Shown here: positions 47,035-48,953 of the stretch, one piece after another
How the letters are laid out: each line of letters opens with the position of its first letter
Position numbering within the stretch: the stretch's first letter is position 1
NCBI RefSeq assembly: GCF_900141985.1
Contig: NZ_FQZK01000033.1
Location: 1 to 48,953 of the forward strand
Length of the DNA: 48,953 nucleotides
Direction of reading: 5' to 3'
From: Nocardiopsis flavescens
Lineage (GTDB): Bacteria > Actinomycetota > Actinomycetes > Streptosporangiales > Streptosporangiaceae
The notes under the pieces: model-generated
The model's input: only the letters and a program-made list of their open reading frames with translations
Databases searched by the model: none
Told to the model about the DNA's origin: nothing
Made by a program: the position numbers and the translations under genes

Positions 47035-48291
47035 ATGGATCTCCTCTCACTGATGGCGGTACTCCTCGTCGGCATCGCGGTGGGCGTCGCCCTGGGCCTG
47101 CTGTGGGCCCGGGGGCAGAGCGCGCAGGCGCGGGCGGAGGCCGAGGCGGCCCGGGAGCGTGCCGAGTTCATGGAGGAGCGGCTGGCCGAGCGCTTCCGCG
47201 CGCTGTCCGCCCAGGCCCTGGACCAGACCAACCGGAGCTTCCTGGAGCTGGCCGAGGGCCGGCTGCGGGCGGTCGGCGCGCAGGCCGGGCACGACATGGA
47301 CGAGCGGCGCCGGGCGGTGGAGCGCATGGTGGAGCCGCTGACCGAGATGCTGGACCGGGTCGAGCGCCAGCTGCGCGAGGCGGACGCGGGCCGGGCCGCC
47401 GCGCACGCGGAGCTGTCCAAGCAGGTCGAGTTCGTGCGCGAGGGCTCCGAGCGGCTGAGCGACCAGACGCGGTCGCTGGTGACGGCGCTGCGCCGCCCGG
47501 AGGCGCGCGGCCGCTGGGGCGAGGTGCAGCTGCGGCGGGTCGCGGAGCTGGCGGGCATGAGCGCGCACTGCGACTTCGAGGAGCAGGTGGCCGTGGAGGA
47601 CGGGGCGCGCCGCCCCGACATGGTGGTGCGCCTGGCCGGGGGCAAGAACATCGTCGTGGACTCCAAGGTGCCGCTGTCGGCGTACCTGGACGCGGTGGCC
47701 GCCGAGGACGAGGCGCAGGTCCGCGACCGGCTGCGGGCGCACTCCCGGCACCTGCGCACGCACGTGGACCAGCTGGCGGCCAAGGCCTACTGGTCGGCGC
47801 TGAGCCCGGCCCCGGAGTTCGTGGTGCTGTTCATCCCGGGAGAGGCGTTCCTGGCCCCGGCGCTGGAGCACGACCCGGGGCTGCTGGAGTACGCGATGGG
47901 CCGGCGGGTGCACATCGCGACGCCCACGACGCTCATCTCGCTGCTGCGCACGGCGCAGTACGCCTGGCAGCAGGAGGCCCTGAGCCGGAACGCGCGGGAG
48001 GTGTTCGAGCTGGGCCGGCAGCTGCACGCGCGGCTGTCGACGCTGGGCGGGCACGTGGAGGGGCTGGGCCGGGCGCTGTCGCGCACGGTGTCCTCCTACA
48101 ACCAGACGGTGGGCTCGCTGGAGAACCGGGTGCTGGTGACGGCCCGCCGGTTCGGGGAACTGGGCCTGGTGGACGGCGACCTGGACCGGCCGCGCGGCGT
48201 GGAGGACCTGCCGCGGACGGTCGCGGCGCCGGAGCTGGCCGAGGAGGCGGCTATTCGGCTGACAAACAACGGCCACAACGGAGTGACCTGA
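47035..48291 (+). CDS. rmuC: DNA recombination protein RmuC
   Basis: This 418-aa protein has an N-terminal membrane helix (LLSLMAVLLVGIAVGVALGL), a long coiled coil (~25-130, QARAEAEAARERAEFMEER etc.), and the RmuC domain: RGRWGEVQLRRVAELAGM, VVDSKVPLSAYLDAV, and FVVLFIPGEAFLAPAL. RmuC has a PD-(D/E)xK-like fold and limits certain genome rearrangements; the membrane-anchored coiled-coil layout is normal for actinobacteria. No ribosome site precedes the ATG; TAGGGC just upstream hints at a leaderless start. It is followed by a 280-bp region before the next plus-strand gene. Confidence 0.95.
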   Translation: MDLLSLMAVLLVGIAVGVALGLLWARGQSAQARAEAEAARERAEFMEERLAERFRALSAQALDQTNRSFLELAEGRLRAVGAQAGHDMDERRRAVERMVEPLTEMLDRVERQLREADAGRAAAHAELSKQVEFVREGSERLSDQTRSLVTALRRPEARGRWGEVQLRRVAELAGMSAHCDFEEQVAVEDGARRPDMVVRLAGGKNIVVDSKVPLSAYLDAVAAEDEAQVRDRLRAHSRHLRTHVDQLAAKAYWSALSPAPEFVVLFIPGEAFLAPALEHDPGLLEYAMGRRVHIATPTTLISLLRTAQYAWQQEALSRNAREVFELGRQLHARLSTLGGHVEGLGRALSRTVSSYNQTVGSLENRVLVTARRFGELGLVDGDLDRPRGVEDLPRTVAAPELAEEAAIRLTNNGHNGVT

Positions 48292-48524
48292 ATAGGCGGA
48301 TCCCCGTCCCGGCAGACCGTAATGACCGCTCCCGGCCGAAAGAAATCCGCCGGGGGGCGCTTCCGGCGACCCGCGGGACGAATGCGGACACTTCATACGC
48401 GACCCGAGTGAACCGCGGCACCCCATCCCGGTGTCCAACGGGAGGAAGGCGTGTTCGGCACGGAAGGGGCAAGTAGACGAAATGACGACACGTTCCCCGG
48501 AAAAGACACCGAACGCTCACGAGA

Positions 48525-48556
48525 AGTGACACACTAAACACTGTGAGTAACACACT
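48525..48556 (+). repeat. Direct repeat AGTGACACACT / AGTAACACACT in the leader of the last gene
   Basis: Two 11-mers, 48525-48535 and 48546-48556, differ at one base and start 21 bp apart, two helical turns. They lie 17-48 nt before the ATG at 48573, overlapping the expected promoter or ribosome-site region, and could be tandem binding sites of a regulator. The interval 48292-48524 shows no gene. Confidence 0.5.
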
Positions 48557-48572
48557 TGGGAGGCGAACGGCC

Positions 48573-48953
48573 ATGCCCCCGCGGAAGACGGAAGGCCCGG
48601 AACCCGGGCGTGCACCGTACTTCGTGCGGCCCGACGGCCGCACCCGCACCGCGTCGAAGAACCGGAAGCCAGCGCCCGCACGACCCGCCGGACACCCCGG
48701 CGGCGCGGCCGGGCCGCACCCCGCCACCCCGAGGACCGGGCCGGGGGCGGGCACCGCCCGGCTCACCGGCCGCGGCGGCGTCCTCGTCATCGCCCTGTTC
48801 AGCGTCGCCGGAACGGTGATCGCGCACGTGGCCGACCTGTCGGCGGCGCCGGGCATCGCCTTCACCCTCGCCTGCCTGCTGACGGTGTCGCTGGTCCGGC
48901 CGGGCGACCTGCTGTCGCTGTCGGTCAGCCCGCCCATCGCGTTCTTCGTCGCG
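48573..48953 (+). CDS. DUF6542-like membrane protein, N-terminal part (cut by window edge)
   Basis: The frame starts at ATG 48573 after TTGGGAGG and runs off the right edge open. The first ~60 residues are basic/Pro-rich (PDGRTRTASKNRKPAPARPA), then LTGRGGVLVIALFSVAGTVI forms a membrane helix, followed by AAPGIAFTLACLLTVSLVRP and a probable third helix starting SPPIAFFVA. This layout matches the DUF6542 proteins found near ychF and rmuC-type genes in actinomycetes. The function is unknown. Two 11-bp direct repeats lie just upstream. Confidence 0.8.
   Translation, partial: MPPRKTEGPEPGRAPYFVRPDGRTRTASKNRKPAPARPAGHPGGAAGPHPATPRTGPGAGTARLTGRGGVLVIALFSVAGTVIAHVADLSAAPGIAFTLACLLTVSLVRPGDLLSLSVSPPIAFFVA

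Overview
The window is very GC-rich, with codon third positions dominated by G and C. Its genes are typical of an actinomycete, and a Nocardiopsis-like member of the Streptosporangiales/Nocardiopsaceae fits best. That placement is inference from gene content, not from a marker comparison. The minus-strand order mnmA, ligA, gatC, gatA with a short MetE-like gene between mnmA and ligA matches the conserved actinobacterial block known from mycobacteria (Rv3009c-Rv3024c). Together with ychF, rmuC, tdk and mug it shows that this is a chromosome and not a plasmid. No rRNA, tRNA or CRISPR array was seen.

Layout. 1-0.3 kb: the 3' end of an IS30-family transposase and its probable IS end. 0.4-1.2 kb: a nucleotidyltransferase resembling lincosamide-modifying enzymes. 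1.2-10.8 kb: the core block on the minus strand (gatA, gatC, a GGDEF-EAL protein, ligA, a MetE-like protein, a DedA protein, mnmA). 10.9-17.1 kb: small regulatory and repair units (DUF695-like protein, an ArsR-SRPBCC pair with two matching operator-like palindromes, DUF4287 protein, TetR with a divergent FAD monooxygenase, mug). 17.3-19.8 kb: a voltage-gated cation channel and thymidine kinase.

20.4-40.4 kb holds the most interesting part: a type IV secretion/conjugation-like locus in the order TcpC-like, TcpD-like small membrane protein, TcpE-like protein fused to a MinD/ParA-like domain, VirB4/TcpF ATPase, coiled-coil membrane protein, VirB6/TcpH-like protein, VirB8-like anchored protein, lytic transglycosylase-NlpC/P60 hydrolase (TcpG role), and a small anchored protein. 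All are on the minus strand and are interrupted by a plus-strand Ser/Thr kinase, a secreted HNH nuclease and a plus-strand EctD-like protein. No relaxase, coupling ATPase or integrase is present in the window, so the locus looks like a resident secretion or transfer apparatus and not a self-sufficient conjugative element. Three of its transcription-unit heads carry a shared upstream motif (around 25.50, 32.96 and 40.47 kb), which suggests one regulon. Two proteins in the region have lost canonical catalytic residues: the EctD-like protein lacks both iron-ligand histidines, and the MinD-like domain has Gln in place of the Walker A Lys.

40.8-49.0 kb returns to housekeeping and small accessory genes: YhhN-type lysoplasmalogenase, an unknown protein, ychF, an FkbM methyltransferase, an alpha/beta hydrolase, a LacI regulator, rmuC and the start of a DUF6542-like membrane protein. 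Many genes in the window lack a Shine-Dalgarno sequence and instead have a TANNNT hexamer 6-9 nt before the start codon, pointing to widespread leaderless transcription. Very long perfect hairpins separate most convergent or terminal genes.
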